NCBI GenBank assembly: GCA_041588495.1
Contig: JBFGWM010000025.1
Coordinates: 1 to 19,082 of the forward strand
Source of the DNA: JBFGWM01 sp041588495
GTDB lineage: Bacteria > Pseudomonadota > Gammaproteobacteria > Pseudomonadales > JBFGWM01
DNA: 19,082 nucleotides
Reading direction: 5' to 3'
The translations under genes and the position numbers were made by a program. Under the pieces are notes generated by a model. It saw only the letters and a list, made by a program, of their open reading frames with translations. It was not told the origin of the DNA and searched no databases. Positions 1 to 6,684 of this stretch are shown here, piece after piece. How positions within the stretch are numbered: position 1 is the first letter of the stretch; every line of letters begins with the position of its first letter.

Positions 1-1153
1 GCAGATCGGCGAGGCATTGCAGCAGGCGATCCACCTGTTCCCCGGTATGCGCCGCCGACAGGGTGATGCGCAAACGGGACGTCCCCCGAGGCACCGTCGG
101 CGGGCGCATGGCGGTGACCAGGATGCCGGCATTCCAGAGATGGTCGCTGGCGGCCAGGGCGGCCTCCGGTGTTCCCAGGACCAGGGACTGGATTGGGGTT
201 TCCGAGGCGCCCAGTGGAAGATCCAGGCCGGCGGCACCCTGGCGGAAGCGCCGGATCATTCCCTGCAGGTGGGTGCGACGCCAGCGTTCCCGCTGGCAGA
301 TCTCCAGGCCGGCAAGGGCTGCCGCCGCGACTGCGGGCGGTGGCGCCGTGGTGTAGATGTAACTGCGGGCGGATTGCACGAGGGTTTCCACCAGTGCCCG
401 TGAACCGGTGACGAAGGCCCCGGCCGCGCCGAATGCCTTGCCCAGCGTTCCGACCAGGATCTCCGGCGCGTCCATCGCCACGCCCAGGTGGCTCAGCGTG
501 CCCCGCCCCGCCTCGCCGATACAGCCGAAACCGTGGGCATCGTCGATCATCAGCCAGGCGCGGTGACGCCGGCAGGTCGCCAGCAGTTCCGGGACGGGCG
601 CGAGGTCGCCATCCATGCTGAACACGCCATCGCTGATCACCAGGCGCCGGCCCGCGGGCAGGCCGCTGAGTCGCTGGTCGAGGTGTTCCGGGCTGGCGTG
701 GCGGTAGCGCTGGAAGCGGGCGCCGCAGTTGCGGCCGGCGTCGATCAGCGAGGCGTGGTTCAGGCGGTCCTCGAAAACCTGGTCACCCTCGTCGAGCAGT
801 GCGCCGATCACGCCGAGGTTGGCCAGGTAGCCGCTCGAGAACAGCAGGCAGGCCTCGCGTCCGGTGAATGCGGCGAGCGCTTCTTCCAGTTCCCGGTGCA
901 GACGGTGATGCCCGCAGACCAGTGCCGAGGCACCGCTGCCCACGCCGTGTGCGGCTGCTGCATCCTGCATGGCTCGGACCAAGTCGGGGTGCGCGGCAAG
1001 GCCGAGGTAATCATTGCTGCAGAAGCCGAGGACGCGCCGGCCGTCCACGCGAATCTCCGGCCCCTGGGCGCTTTCCAGGACCCGCCGCGTGCGGTACAGG
1101 TTATCGCGCTGCCGCGCCGCGAGCGCGTTTTGCAGGTCCCAGTTGCGGCTCAT
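1..1153 (-). CDS. bioF: 8-amino-7-oxononanoate synthase BioF (3' end cut by window edge)
   Basis: PLP-dependent alpha-oxoamine synthase that condenses pimeloyl-ACP/CoA with L-alanine in the cytoplasm, the first step of biotin ring assembly. Reading back from ATG at 1151-1153 gives 384 uninterrupted residues up to the window edge without a stop. E. coli BioF is also about 384 residues, so only a few C-terminal residues can be missing. Visible family blocks are the N-terminal GFCSNDYLGLA, GVGSGASALVCGHH, the FEDRLNHASLIDA segment, the IDDAHGFGCIGE block with the PLP-contacting Asp and His, the PLP lysine in GTLGKAFGAAG, and the C-terminal TVPRGTSRLRITLS. It starts 10 bp after the bioB stop with an AGG-type ribosome site, so it is the second gene of a bioBF operon. 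Other bio genes probably lie off the left edge. Confidence 0.96.
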   Translation of the reverse strand, partial: MSRNWDLQNALAARQRDNLYRTRRVLESAQGPEIRVDGRRVLGFCSNDYLGLAAHPDLVRAMQDAAAAHGVGSGASALVCGHHRLHRELEEALAAFTGREACLLFSSGYLANLGVIGALLDEGDQVFEDRLNHASLIDAGRNCGARFQRYRHASPEHLDQRLSGLPAGRRLVISDGVFSMDGDLAPVPELLATCRRHRAWLMIDDAHGFGCIGEAGRGTLSHLGVAMDAPEILVGTLGKAFGAAGAFVTGSRALVETLVQSARSYIYTTAPPPAVAAAALAGLEICQRERWRRTHLQGMIRRFRQGAAGLDLPLGASETPIQSLVLGTPEAALAASDHLWNAGILVTAMRPPTVPRGTSRLRITLSAAHTGEQVDRLLQCLADL

Positions 1154-1163
1154 GCCACATGAC

Positions 1164-2204
1164 CTAGCCGGCCGCGGGCCGGGTGGCATCGTAATACAAG
1201 GGCGACTCCACCATTTCAGGCGCGCCGGGTGGCGCAGTCTCCCGCGACTCGGGGCGGATGCCCAGTCGCTCGAACAGGCGGCGGTCAGCCTCCTCCCCGG
1301 GGTTGGGTGTGGTCAGCAGTTTCTCCCCGTAGAAAATGGAATTGGCGCCGGCCAGGAAACACAGCGACTGCACCTCGTCGCTCATGGATTCGCGTCCCGC
1401 GGAAAGTCGCACGTGGGAGGCCGGCATCAGAATGCGGGCGATGGCGATGGTGCGCACGAACTCGAAGGGGTCGAGGGGGCCGGCGTCCTCGAGTGGCGTG
1501 CCCGGAACCCGCACCAGCATGTTCACCGGCACGCTTTCCGGGTGTTCGGGCAGGTTGGCCAGGGTTGCCAGCAACGCGGCCCGGTCGCGGCGCGCCTCGC
1601 CCATCCCCAGGATACCGCCACAACAGACCTTCATCCCGGCGCGACGTACATTGTCCAGGGTGTCGAGGCGATCCTGGTAGGTGCGCGTGGAGATAATGTG
1701 CTCGTAGAACTCCGCGGAGGTGTCGAGGTTGTGGTTGTAGTAGTCGAGACCCGCCGCGGCCAGTTCACGCGCCTGGCTGTCGCTGAGCATGCCCAGGGTC
1801 ATGCAGGTTTCCAGTCCGAGGTCCTTGACCTCGCGAACGATGCCGGCGAGTTCCGGGATGTCGCGGTCGTGGGGCGAGCGCCAGGCCGCGCCCATGCAGA
1901 AGCGCGTGGCGCCACTGGCGGCGGCCTGCCTGGCGCGCTCCAGGATGCGCTCCCGCTCCATCAGTTTTTCTCGTTCCAGTCCCGTGTTGTAATGCGCGCT
2001 CTGCGGGCAGTATTTGCAATCTTCCGGGCAGGACCCGGTCTTGATCGAAAGCAGGGTGCTGACCTGCACCTCGTTGGGATCGAAATGCCGCCGGTGCACG
2101 GTCTGGGCACGGTACATGAGGTCGCTGAACGGAAGTTCGAAGAGTTCCAGCACTTCCTCCAGGCGCCAGTTGTGTCTGGGTGCGGTTGAAAGATCGCGTT
2201 CCAC
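1164..2204 (-). CDS. bioB: Biotin synthase BioB (radical SAM)
   Basis: Radical SAM enzyme that inserts sulfur into dethiobiotin, the last step of biotin synthesis. The 346-residue product is full length for the family. The radical-SAM [4Fe-4S] cysteines are C59, C63 and C66 in GSCPEDCKYCPQS. The ligands of the sacrificial [2Fe-2S] cluster are all present: C103 (FCMGAAWR), C134 (ETCMTLGML), C194 (KVCCGG) and R266 (HVRLSAGRE). YNHNLDTS and NMLVRVPGTPL are also typical. The start is GTG at 2202-2204, supported by an AAGGA ribosome site 7 bases upstream. Its promoter and a putative BirA operator lie in the region shared with comF. Confidence 0.97.
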   Translation of the reverse strand: MERDLSTAPRHNWRLEEVLELFELPFSDLMYRAQTVHRRHFDPNEVQVSTLLSIKTGSCPEDCKYCPQSAHYNTGLEREKLMERERILERARQAAASGATRFCMGAAWRSPHDRDIPELAGIVREVKDLGLETCMTLGMLSDSQARELAAAGLDYYNHNLDTSAEFYEHIISTRTYQDRLDTLDNVRRAGMKVCCGGILGMGEARRDRAALLATLANLPEHPESVPVNMLVRVPGTPLEDAGPLDPFEFVRTIAIARILMPASHVRLSAGRESMSDEVQSLCFLAGANSIFYGEKLLTTPNPGEEADRRLFERLGIRPESRETAPPGAPEMVESPLYYDATRPAAG

Positions 2205-2220
2205 GGGCAGGTCCTTATTC

Positions 2221-2266
2221 GTTCAGTCCCGAACCGGGTGTCCCGGCCGGCGGGAGTTGGCTCCCG
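2221..2266 (-). other. Structured leader of bioB with three small inverted repeats
   Basis: Between the predicted bioB promoter and the GTG start lie three short inverted repeats in a row, here read on the plus strand. They are CGGGAG-TTGG-CTCCCG (2251-2266), CCGGG-TGT-CCCGG (2234-2246) and GTTC-AGTCCC-GAAC (2221-2234). They would form small hairpins in the untranslated leader just upstream of the bioB ribosome site. No U-tract follows, so they do not look like a classical attenuator. A function is not established. Confidence 0.35.
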
Positions 2267-2286
2267 GGGTTGAATCCTGGCTGGAA

Positions 2287-2314
2287 AGCATAGGTTTTCG
2301 GGATCGCTTGTCAA
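2287..2314 (-). promoter_or_regulatory. bioB promoter (sigma70-like)
   Basis: On the minus strand a perfect -35 hexamer TTGACA (2309-2314) is followed after 16 bases by TATGCT (2287-2292), which has 4 of 6 matches to the -10 consensus. Transcription would start near 2280 and give a bioB leader of about 75 bases. The -35 box lies inside one arm of the putative BirA operator, which is the right geometry for repression. Confidence 0.6.
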
Positions 2315-2340
2315 CTGGCGCTCCGAGTAATGGTAAACAA
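2308..2340. promoter_or_regulatory. Putative BirA (biotin repressor) operator
   Basis: Arms TTGTCAACT (2308-2316) and GGTAAACAA (2332-2340) are separated by exactly 15 bases. The known gammaproteobacterial BirA box is TTGTAAACC, a spacer of about 14-16, then GGTTTACAA. Each arm matches 7 of 9 positions. The left arm covers the bioB -35 hexamer and the right arm covers the comF start codon. Its position directly in front of bioB makes a chance match unlikely. No binding evidence is available from sequence alone, and birA is not in the window. Confidence 0.62.
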
Positions 2341-3034
2341 TAGACTAAAAAATGCACTACAGGCATTCTTGCCCCCGAGCTGCCTGCTGTGCGGCGCACG
2401 CGCCGTGCGGGAGTACAACCTCTGTCGCGGCTGCCTGGCCGATCTGCCGCGGGTGAATGCGCCGTGCTCCCGTTGCGGCGGCGCGACGGACGGACGGGCC
2501 TGCGCGGCCTGCATCAATGCGACCTATCCTTTCGCGACCTGTATCGCACCCTTGCAGTACGCCTGGCCCGCCGATCACCTGGTCACCTGCCTCAAGTACG
2601 GGGAGCAGCTTGCTGCTGCGAAGACCCTCGGACGCGTACTGGGCGACGCCGCTGCCCTTCGCGAGCGGCCCGACCTGGTCCTGCCGCTGCCCCTGCACTT
2701 CGCCAGGGAGCGCCGTCGCGGCTTCAACCAGGCCGCTGAGATTGCCAGGGTCGCCGCCGCGGTCACGGGCCTTCCGCTGCGACGGGGTCTGCTTGCCCGG
2801 AGGCGCGCCACGGCCGAGCAGGCCGGCCTCGGCCGCCGCGCCCGCTTGCGCAACGTGCGCGGCAGTTTCCGGGCCGCACCCGCCTGCAGCGGGCTCCATG
2901 TGGCAGTGGTTGATGACGTCATGACCACCGGCGCGACCATGGCGGCGGCCAGCGAGGCGTTGCTGGCCGCGGGCGCGACGCGGGTCGATGCCTGGTGCGT
3001 CACCCGCGCGCTGGACGGGGGGGCGGGCCCATGA
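2330..3034 (+). CDS. comF: ComF/GntX family phosphoribosyltransferase-like protein
   Basis: ComF-family protein of 234 residues. In naturally competent bacteria ComF is needed for uptake of transforming DNA; its enzymatic role is not settled. The N-terminus carries zinc-type cysteine pairs: C18/C21 (CLLC), C32/C35, C46/C49 (CSRC) and C58/C61. A type I phosphoribosyltransferase fold follows, with the RRGFNQA motif at about 129-135 and the PRPP loop VVDDVMTTGAT at about 193-203. The ATG at 2330 places the first cysteine pair at the usual distance from the start, although the ribosome site is weak. The gene is divergent from bioB, a known arrangement in gammaproteobacteria, and its stop overlaps the modA start (ATGA). 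Its start codon lies inside the putative BirA operator. Confidence 0.93.
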   Translation: MVNNRLKNALQAFLPPSCLLCGARAVREYNLCRGCLADLPRVNAPCSRCGGATDGRACAACINATYPFATCIAPLQYAWPADHLVTCLKYGEQLAAAKTLGRVLGDAAALRERPDLVLPLPLHFARERRRGFNQAAEIARVAAAVTGLPLRRGLLARRRATAEQAGLGRRARLRNVRGSFRAAPACSGLHVAVVDDVMTTGATMAAASEALLAAGATRVDAWCVTRALDGGAGP

Positions 3035-3801
3035 GGGCGATGTGTCTTGCGCTGGCCCTGTTTGCCTCGCCGACCCCGCTGGCATGGGCCGGTGAGCCAC
3101 CCCTGCGGGTTGCCGTTGCGGCCAACTTCCGGGAAACCCTGGTGCGGGTGGCGGACCTCTACCGGGCCGCGGGCGGCACGTCCCTCGAGTTCAGTTCCGC
3201 TGCGTCGGGGATCCTGTATCACCAGGTGCGCAGGGGGGCGCCGTTTGACGTGTTCCTGTCCGCCGATCTTGAGCGACCCCGACAACTGGAAACGGACGGC
3301 CTGGCCGTGGCCGGTTCCCGGTTTACCTACGCGCGCGGAATCCTGGTCCTCTGGGCCCCGCGCCTGGAACGTGTTCCGCGTACTGACGACTTGCTGGACC
3401 GACGCAACCGGATCGGCATCGCCAATCCCTCGAGCGCGCCCTACGGGCAGGCAGCGCGGGAAGTGCTGAACGGCCTCGGTGTTACCGTCCAGCCGCCGTC
3501 GCGACTGGTGCGCGGCAACAGCGTCGCACAGGTGGTGCAAATGGCCGCGACGGGTCATGTCGACCTCGCCTTCATTGGCGCCGCGCAGGTCCCCGACCGC
3601 GCGGTGGCCCTGCGCGCCGAGTTCCTGTGGTGGGTGCCGGATGACCTTTATCGGCCCATCGACCAGCAAGCCGTGCAACTGGCCGCGGCACACCGGCCGG
3701 AGCAGGCGCGGCTTTTCCTGGAATTCCTGCGCGGCCCGGTCGCGCGGCGCCTGATCCGCGACTCCGGCTACCTCGTGCCTGACGCGGCGGAGGCGGACTG
3801 A
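3031..3801 (+). CDS. modA: Molybdate ABC transporter substrate-binding protein ModA
   Basis: Periplasmic molybdate-binding protein of 256 residues. A signal peptide is visible (about residues 1-21, hydrophobic core then PLAWA-G). Family motifs follow: LRVAVAANFRE (about 25-35), the oxyanion-binding FSSAASGILYHQV (about 54-66), GAPFDVFLSAD (69-79), GSRFTYARGILVLW and IGIANPSSAPYGQAA. I chose ATG 3031, which forms an ATGA overlap with the comF stop and starts at the signal peptide. An upstream in-frame ATG at 2995 would add 12 residues inside comF that do not suit a signal peptide. modB follows 3 bp later. Confidence 0.93.
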   Translation: MRAMCLALALFASPTPLAWAGEPPLRVAVAANFRETLVRVADLYRAAGGTSLEFSSAASGILYHQVRRGAPFDVFLSADLERPRQLETDGLAVAGSRFTYARGILVLWAPRLERVPRTDDLLDRRNRIGIANPSSAPYGQAAREVLNGLGVTVQPPSRLVRGNSVAQVVQMAATGHVDLAFIGAAQVPDRAVALRAEFLWWVPDDLYRPIDQQAVQLAAAHRPEQARLFLEFLRGPVARRLIRDSGYLVPDAAEAD

Positions 3802-3804
3802 ACC

Positions 3805-4491
3805 ATGTTGCACCGGGACGACTGGACTGCTCTGCTGCTGACCTTCGAACTTGCCGCGGTGACCACGCTGTGCCTGCTGCTGGTCGGCCTGCCCCTGGCC
3901 TGGAAACTGGCCCGCAGTCGCGGCGTGCGCAAGGTTGTGGTCGAAGTGCTGGTGGCCACGCCCCTCGTTCTGCCGCCCACCGTGCTGGGTTTCTACCTGT
4001 TACTGGCGTTCTCGCCCCTGCATCCGCCGGGAAGCTGGCTGCATGACGCCCTGGGTGTGTCACTCGCATTCAGCTTCGAGGGCCTGGTTGTCGCCTCCTG
4101 CATTTATTCCCTCCCCTTTGTTGTGCAACCCCTGCAGAACGCCTTCGAGCAACTCGGCAGGGAATTGCCCGAGGCTGCCGCGACCCTCGGCCACGGGCCA
4201 TTGGCGGTGTTCTTTCGCATGGTACTTCCCAATTGCCGGGCGGGACTGGTCACGGCGACCTGTCTCGGTTTTGCGCACACCGTCGGCGAGTTTGGCCTGG
4301 TACTGATGATCGGCGGCAACATCTCCGGTGAAACCCGGGTCGCCTCGGTGGCTCTCTATGATCACGCGGAATCGCTGGACCTGTCCCGGGCCCACGGGCT
4401 GGCGCTGACCCTGCTGGTGCTGTCGGTGGCGTTTCTCGCGGTCGTGTACGGGCTTCGCCATCGCGGGCGGCGACAGGACGGGCCGGCATGA
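3805..4491 (+). CDS. modB: Molybdate ABC transporter permease ModB
   Basis: Inner-membrane permease of the molybdate importer, 228 residues, normal for the family. Several hydrophobic segments are visible, at about 10-30, 45-67, 88-108, 135-160 and 198-218. The cytoplasmic coupling (EAA) loop reads LPEAAATLGHGPLAVFFRMV. It is followed by the typical ModB signature with GFAHTVGEFGLVLMIGGN and ISGETRVASVALYD. A GGAGG ribosome site lies 11 bases before the ATG, within the end of modA. Its stop overlaps the modC start (ATGA), indicating translational coupling. Confidence 0.95.
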   Translation: MLHRDDWTALLLTFELAAVTTLCLLLVGLPLAWKLARSRGVRKVVVEVLVATPLVLPPTVLGFYLLLAFSPLHPPGSWLHDALGVSLAFSFEGLVVASCIYSLPFVVQPLQNAFEQLGRELPEAAATLGHGPLAVFFRMVLPNCRAGLVTATCLGFAHTVGEFGLVLMIGGNISGETRVASVALYDHAESLDLSRAHGLALTLLVLSVAFLAVVYGLRHRGRRQDGPA

Positions 4492-5609
4492 AGTCGCTGC
4501 TGGCAGAGGTCCGGCTCGCGCGGCCCGTCGCGGAAGGGGGGTTCGCGCTCGACCTGGCCCTGGAAACGGGCGGCCATGCGGTCACCGCGGTGCTCGGCGA
4601 ATCCGGTGCCGGCAAGACCACGCTGTTGCGATGTATCGCGGGGCTGGAGGCCGGGATGCAGGGCCGCATCGAGTTCGGTGGGCAAACGTGGTGGGATTCC
4701 GGCGCGGGTGTGCGAGTGCCCTGCCACCGCCGCCGTATCGGCTACGTGTTCGAGCGGGGGCGTCTTTTCCCGCACCTCGATGTTGCCGGCAACCTGGGCA
4801 TGGCGGGACGTGGGCGCGGCGCCCCGGAGCCGGCGTATCGGGAGCGGATTCTTGAAGGGCTGGCGATCGGACCCCTGTTACGGCGCGCTGTCGACGAGTT
4901 GTCCGCGGGAGAACGTCAGCGCGTCGCGATCGCGCGCGCATTGCTGAGTGGTGCCGAACTCATCCTCATGGACGAACCGATTTCCGCCCTCGATCACGTC
5001 GCCCGGGACTCGGTCATGAGTTGCCTGGAATCGATGCGCGATGATCTGCGCGTGCCGGTGCTTTACGTGAGCCACTCGGTCGAGGAGGTTGCGCGTCTCG
5101 CCGACTGCGTGATCGTGCTTGACCGCGGTCGTGTGGCGGAGCGCGGCAGCGCGATCGAGGTGTTCGCTGACCCGGGCTCGTTCGTTTCCCGGTCGGACAA
5201 TCCCGGGGCAATTGTCGAATGCGTCATCGCCGGTCACGATGAAGTCCACGGCCTGACGCGCCTGAGCCTCGCACAAGGCGGCGGGGAAACGCAGCTCTGG
5301 GTGGAGAAGCTGGACGCAAACGAGGGTCAGCGCGTGCGCCTGCGCATTCATGCCCGCGACGTCAGTATCGCCCTGCGCAAGCCGGAGGCGACGAGCATCC
5401 TGAACGTGTTTGGTGCAACTGTTGAAAACATCCGCGAGTGCGGAGCGGCGTCGCGGCTGGTGACGATGCGTGCCGGGGGCCAGGCGTTGCTGGCGCGCAT
5501 CACCCGCCGGTCGGTGGCGGAGCTGGAATTACGCCCGGGCGTTGCCGTGTATGCCCAGGTGAAGAGCGTATCCCTCAACCTCGGACTGGGTTCGGGGGCC
5601 GAGGACTGA
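4488..5609 (+). CDS. modC: Molybdate ABC transporter ATP-binding protein ModC
   Basis: Cytoplasmic ATPase that powers ModB, 373 residues. It has Walker A GESGAGKTT (37-45), signature LSAGERQRVAIAR (138-150), Walker B LILMDEP (158-164), D-loop SALD (166-169) and the switch histidine H196 in YVSHS. A C-terminal MOP/TOBE domain (about 290-370) ends with VYAQVKSVSLN and is expected to bind molybdate for feedback control. Oddity: the Q-loop glutamine is replaced by glutamate, since the family's VFQ-x-x-RLFPHL reads VFERGRLFPHL here (E89, GAG at 4752-4754). The signature has Ala instead of the usual Gly (LSAGE), a milder change. No modE regulator is visible. Confidence 0.95.
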   Translation: MKSLLAEVRLARPVAEGGFALDLALETGGHAVTAVLGESGAGKTTLLRCIAGLEAGMQGRIEFGGQTWWDSGAGVRVPCHRRRIGYVFERGRLFPHLDVAGNLGMAGRGRGAPEPAYRERILEGLAIGPLLRRAVDELSAGERQRVAIARALLSGAELILMDEPISALDHVARDSVMSCLESMRDDLRVPVLYVSHSVEEVARLADCVIVLDRGRVAERGSAIEVFADPGSFVSRSDNPGAIVECVIAGHDEVHGLTRLSLAQGGGETQLWVEKLDANEGQRVRLRIHARDVSIALRKPEATSILNVFGATVENIRECGAASRLVTMRAGGQALLARITRRSVAELELRPGVAVYAQVKSVSLNLGLGSGAED

Positions 5610-5628
5610 ACGGGACGGGGCGATTGCC

Positions 5629-6480
5629 CTATTCGAGTGAGAGTCCGCTCGTATCGACCTTTACGGCCTCTTTCTTTTCGCGTTCGGTGTCGTCGACCAG
5701 GTTGCCGTCGCCCTCGGCAATACTCAGGCTGCTGGTGTCCACCTGCACGGTCTTTTTCTTTTCGCGCTCCTCGTCCTGGACCAGGTTGCCGGCATTTTCC
5801 GCAACGCTGAGTCCGCTGACGTCGACCTCGAGCGGCGCGGCGTGCTCCACCTCGCTTTCATCGACGAGATTCCCGCCCTGCTCGTTGACGCTGAACGCGC
5901 TCACATCGACATCGAGCTCCTCGACGTGCTCGATTTCCGATTCGTCGACCAGGTTGCCGCCCCCGGCGGCGACCGTGATGCCGCTGACATCCACTTCCAC
6001 CGGTGGCGCGTGTTCGATCTCGCTCTCGTCGACCAGGTTGCCCGCCTGGGGCGCGAGGGAGATGCCACCCGCCCCGGCGGGTTCGGCTGCCGGAGGTGCG
6101 GTGGCGGCAGCCGGGGCGGATGGTGGCGCCGGAGCCGGTTTTTTCGCCGCCGCGGTTTCCATGGGACGCGGCCGCGCCGGCGCGCCGCTTTCCATCGGGC
6201 GCGGACGCTTCGGAGCGGCGGCCTCGAGCACCAGTTCCTTGCCGCTGGCCATGTCGATGATGCTGGTGACGGCGCCGGCCTTCTTGAGCACCTGGTAGTA
6301 CTTCTTGGCCTGGGCTTCATCGAGCTTGTTCTTGATCACCACGCGATTGCCGCTGAACAGCGAGGCGACCTTGTCTTCACTGGTCTTGAACAGCTTGGCG
6401 AGGCTCTTCTGGACGTCCGCCTGCTTGAAGCCGGCGACGAGTTTTCCGCTGAATGCGATTTCGTAGAGCCCGGACGACAT
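5629..6480 (-). CDS. Hypothetical acidic protein with five tandem 28-residue repeats
   Basis: Uncharacterised protein of 283 residues. Residues 1-75 form a compact charged domain (LYEIAFSGKLVAGFKQADVQ then LFSGNRVVIKNKLDEAQAKK), of a type I associate with the N-terminus of assorted gammaproteobacterial membrane or signalling proteins; no function is known to me. Residues 90-138 are a Pro/Ala linker holding two RPRPME copies. From 147 to the end, GNLV recurs at 147, 175, 203, 231 and 259, a strict 28-residue period. Repeats 1-3 carry DESE-(I/V)-EH and 4-5 carry EREKK. No signal peptide or membrane segment is visible, so it is probably cytosolic. ATG 6480 is preferred over an in-frame TTG at 6486 because AAAGGG lies 8 bases upstream. 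It converges on modC with a 19-bp gap. Confidence 0.85.
   Translation of the reverse strand: MSSGLYEIAFSGKLVAGFKQADVQKSLAKLFKTSEDKVASLFSGNRVVIKNKLDEAQAKKYYQVLKKAGAVTSIIDMASGKELVLEAAAPKRPRPMESGAPARPRPMETAAAKKPAPAPPSAPAAATAPPAAEPAGAGGISLAPQAGNLVDESEIEHAPPVEVDVSGITVAAGGGNLVDESEIEHVEELDVDVSAFSVNEQGGNLVDESEVEHAAPLEVDVSGLSVAENAGNLVQDEEREKKKTVQVDTSSLSIAEGDGNLVDDTEREKKEAVKVDTSGLSLE
5632..6042 (-). repeat. Five in-frame 84-bp coding repeats
   Basis: Five tandem copies of an 84-bp unit, in frame inside the minus-strand gene, each encode about 28 residues. The consensus is GNLVD-x-(S/E)-E, then 6-8 variable residues, then (V/L)-x-VD-(V/T)-S-x-(L/I/F)-S-(V/I/L). The last copy is cut short by the stop codon. 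Copies 1-3 and 4-5 form two subtypes, suggesting stepwise internal duplication. There are no spacers, so this is a protein repeat and not a CRISPR array. Confidence 0.85.
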
Positions 6481-6518
6481 GAGCAAAACCCTTTGAAAAT
6501 AGTGACCTATAATTCATC

Positions 6519-6548
6519 AGTATAGGGTTGCGAAAGACCAATCTCCAA
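6519..6548 (-). promoter_or_regulatory. Possible promoter of the 28-residue-repeat gene
   Basis: On the minus strand TATACT (6519-6524, 5 of 6 matches to the -10 consensus) lies about 40 bases before the ATG at 6480. TTGGAG (6543-6548) is an 18-base spacer upstream and matches the -35 consensus only in its TTG. The -10 is good and the -35 is weak. Confidence 0.38.
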
Positions 6549-6612
6549 TGTGCCACGAGTATCCCCGGGGAGCACCAAAGAGCGTCCTGCGCGGCTCATG
6601 CGGCTGTGCGCG

Positions 6613-6679
6613 GGCGGCCGCCGGGCCGGTCCCGCCTTTCCGCCCGGGGGCCCCGGGCGGGGTCCGCCCCGGCCGGACC
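6613..6679 (+). other. Dense GC-rich inverted repeats directly upstream of the HDOD gene
   Basis: Three perfect inverted repeats stand almost back to back: GGCGGCCGCC (6613-6622); CCGCCCGGGG and CCCCGGGCGG around a single central base (6640-6660); and GGTCCG-7-CGGACC (6661-6679). The last ends 5 bases before the ATG at 6685, so its right arm covers the only purine-rich ribosome-site candidate. In RNA these would make very stable hairpins. No U-tract follows, so it is not a simple terminator. It could be a translational control leader or a protein-binding site. Confidence 0.55.
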
Positions 6680-6684
6680 GGAAA

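Noticed and set aside
488..2189. Long plus-strand frames (488-1162 and 1014-2189) opposite bioF and bioB
   Set aside because: Shadows of bioF and bioB, which carry complete family motifs on the minus strand.
2575..3813. 412-codon minus-strand frame opposite comF and modA
   Set aside because: Shadow frame of two well-supported plus-strand genes.
5632..6042. Regular 84-bp repeats considered as CRISPR or non-coding satellite
   Set aside because: They are in frame within a coding sequence with a good start and ribosome site, and there are no unique spacers between them.
6508..6513. Perfect TATAAT on the plus strand, possible HDOD promoter
   Set aside because: No acceptable -35 at 16-18 bases; TTGAAA at 6493-6498 is only 9 bases away and the extended -10 TG is misplaced.
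6550..6684. N-terminal extension of the HDOD protein from ATG 6550
   Set aside because: The extra 45 residues are Gly/Pro/Arg low complexity translated from the palindromic leader, and the domain begins just after ATG 6685.
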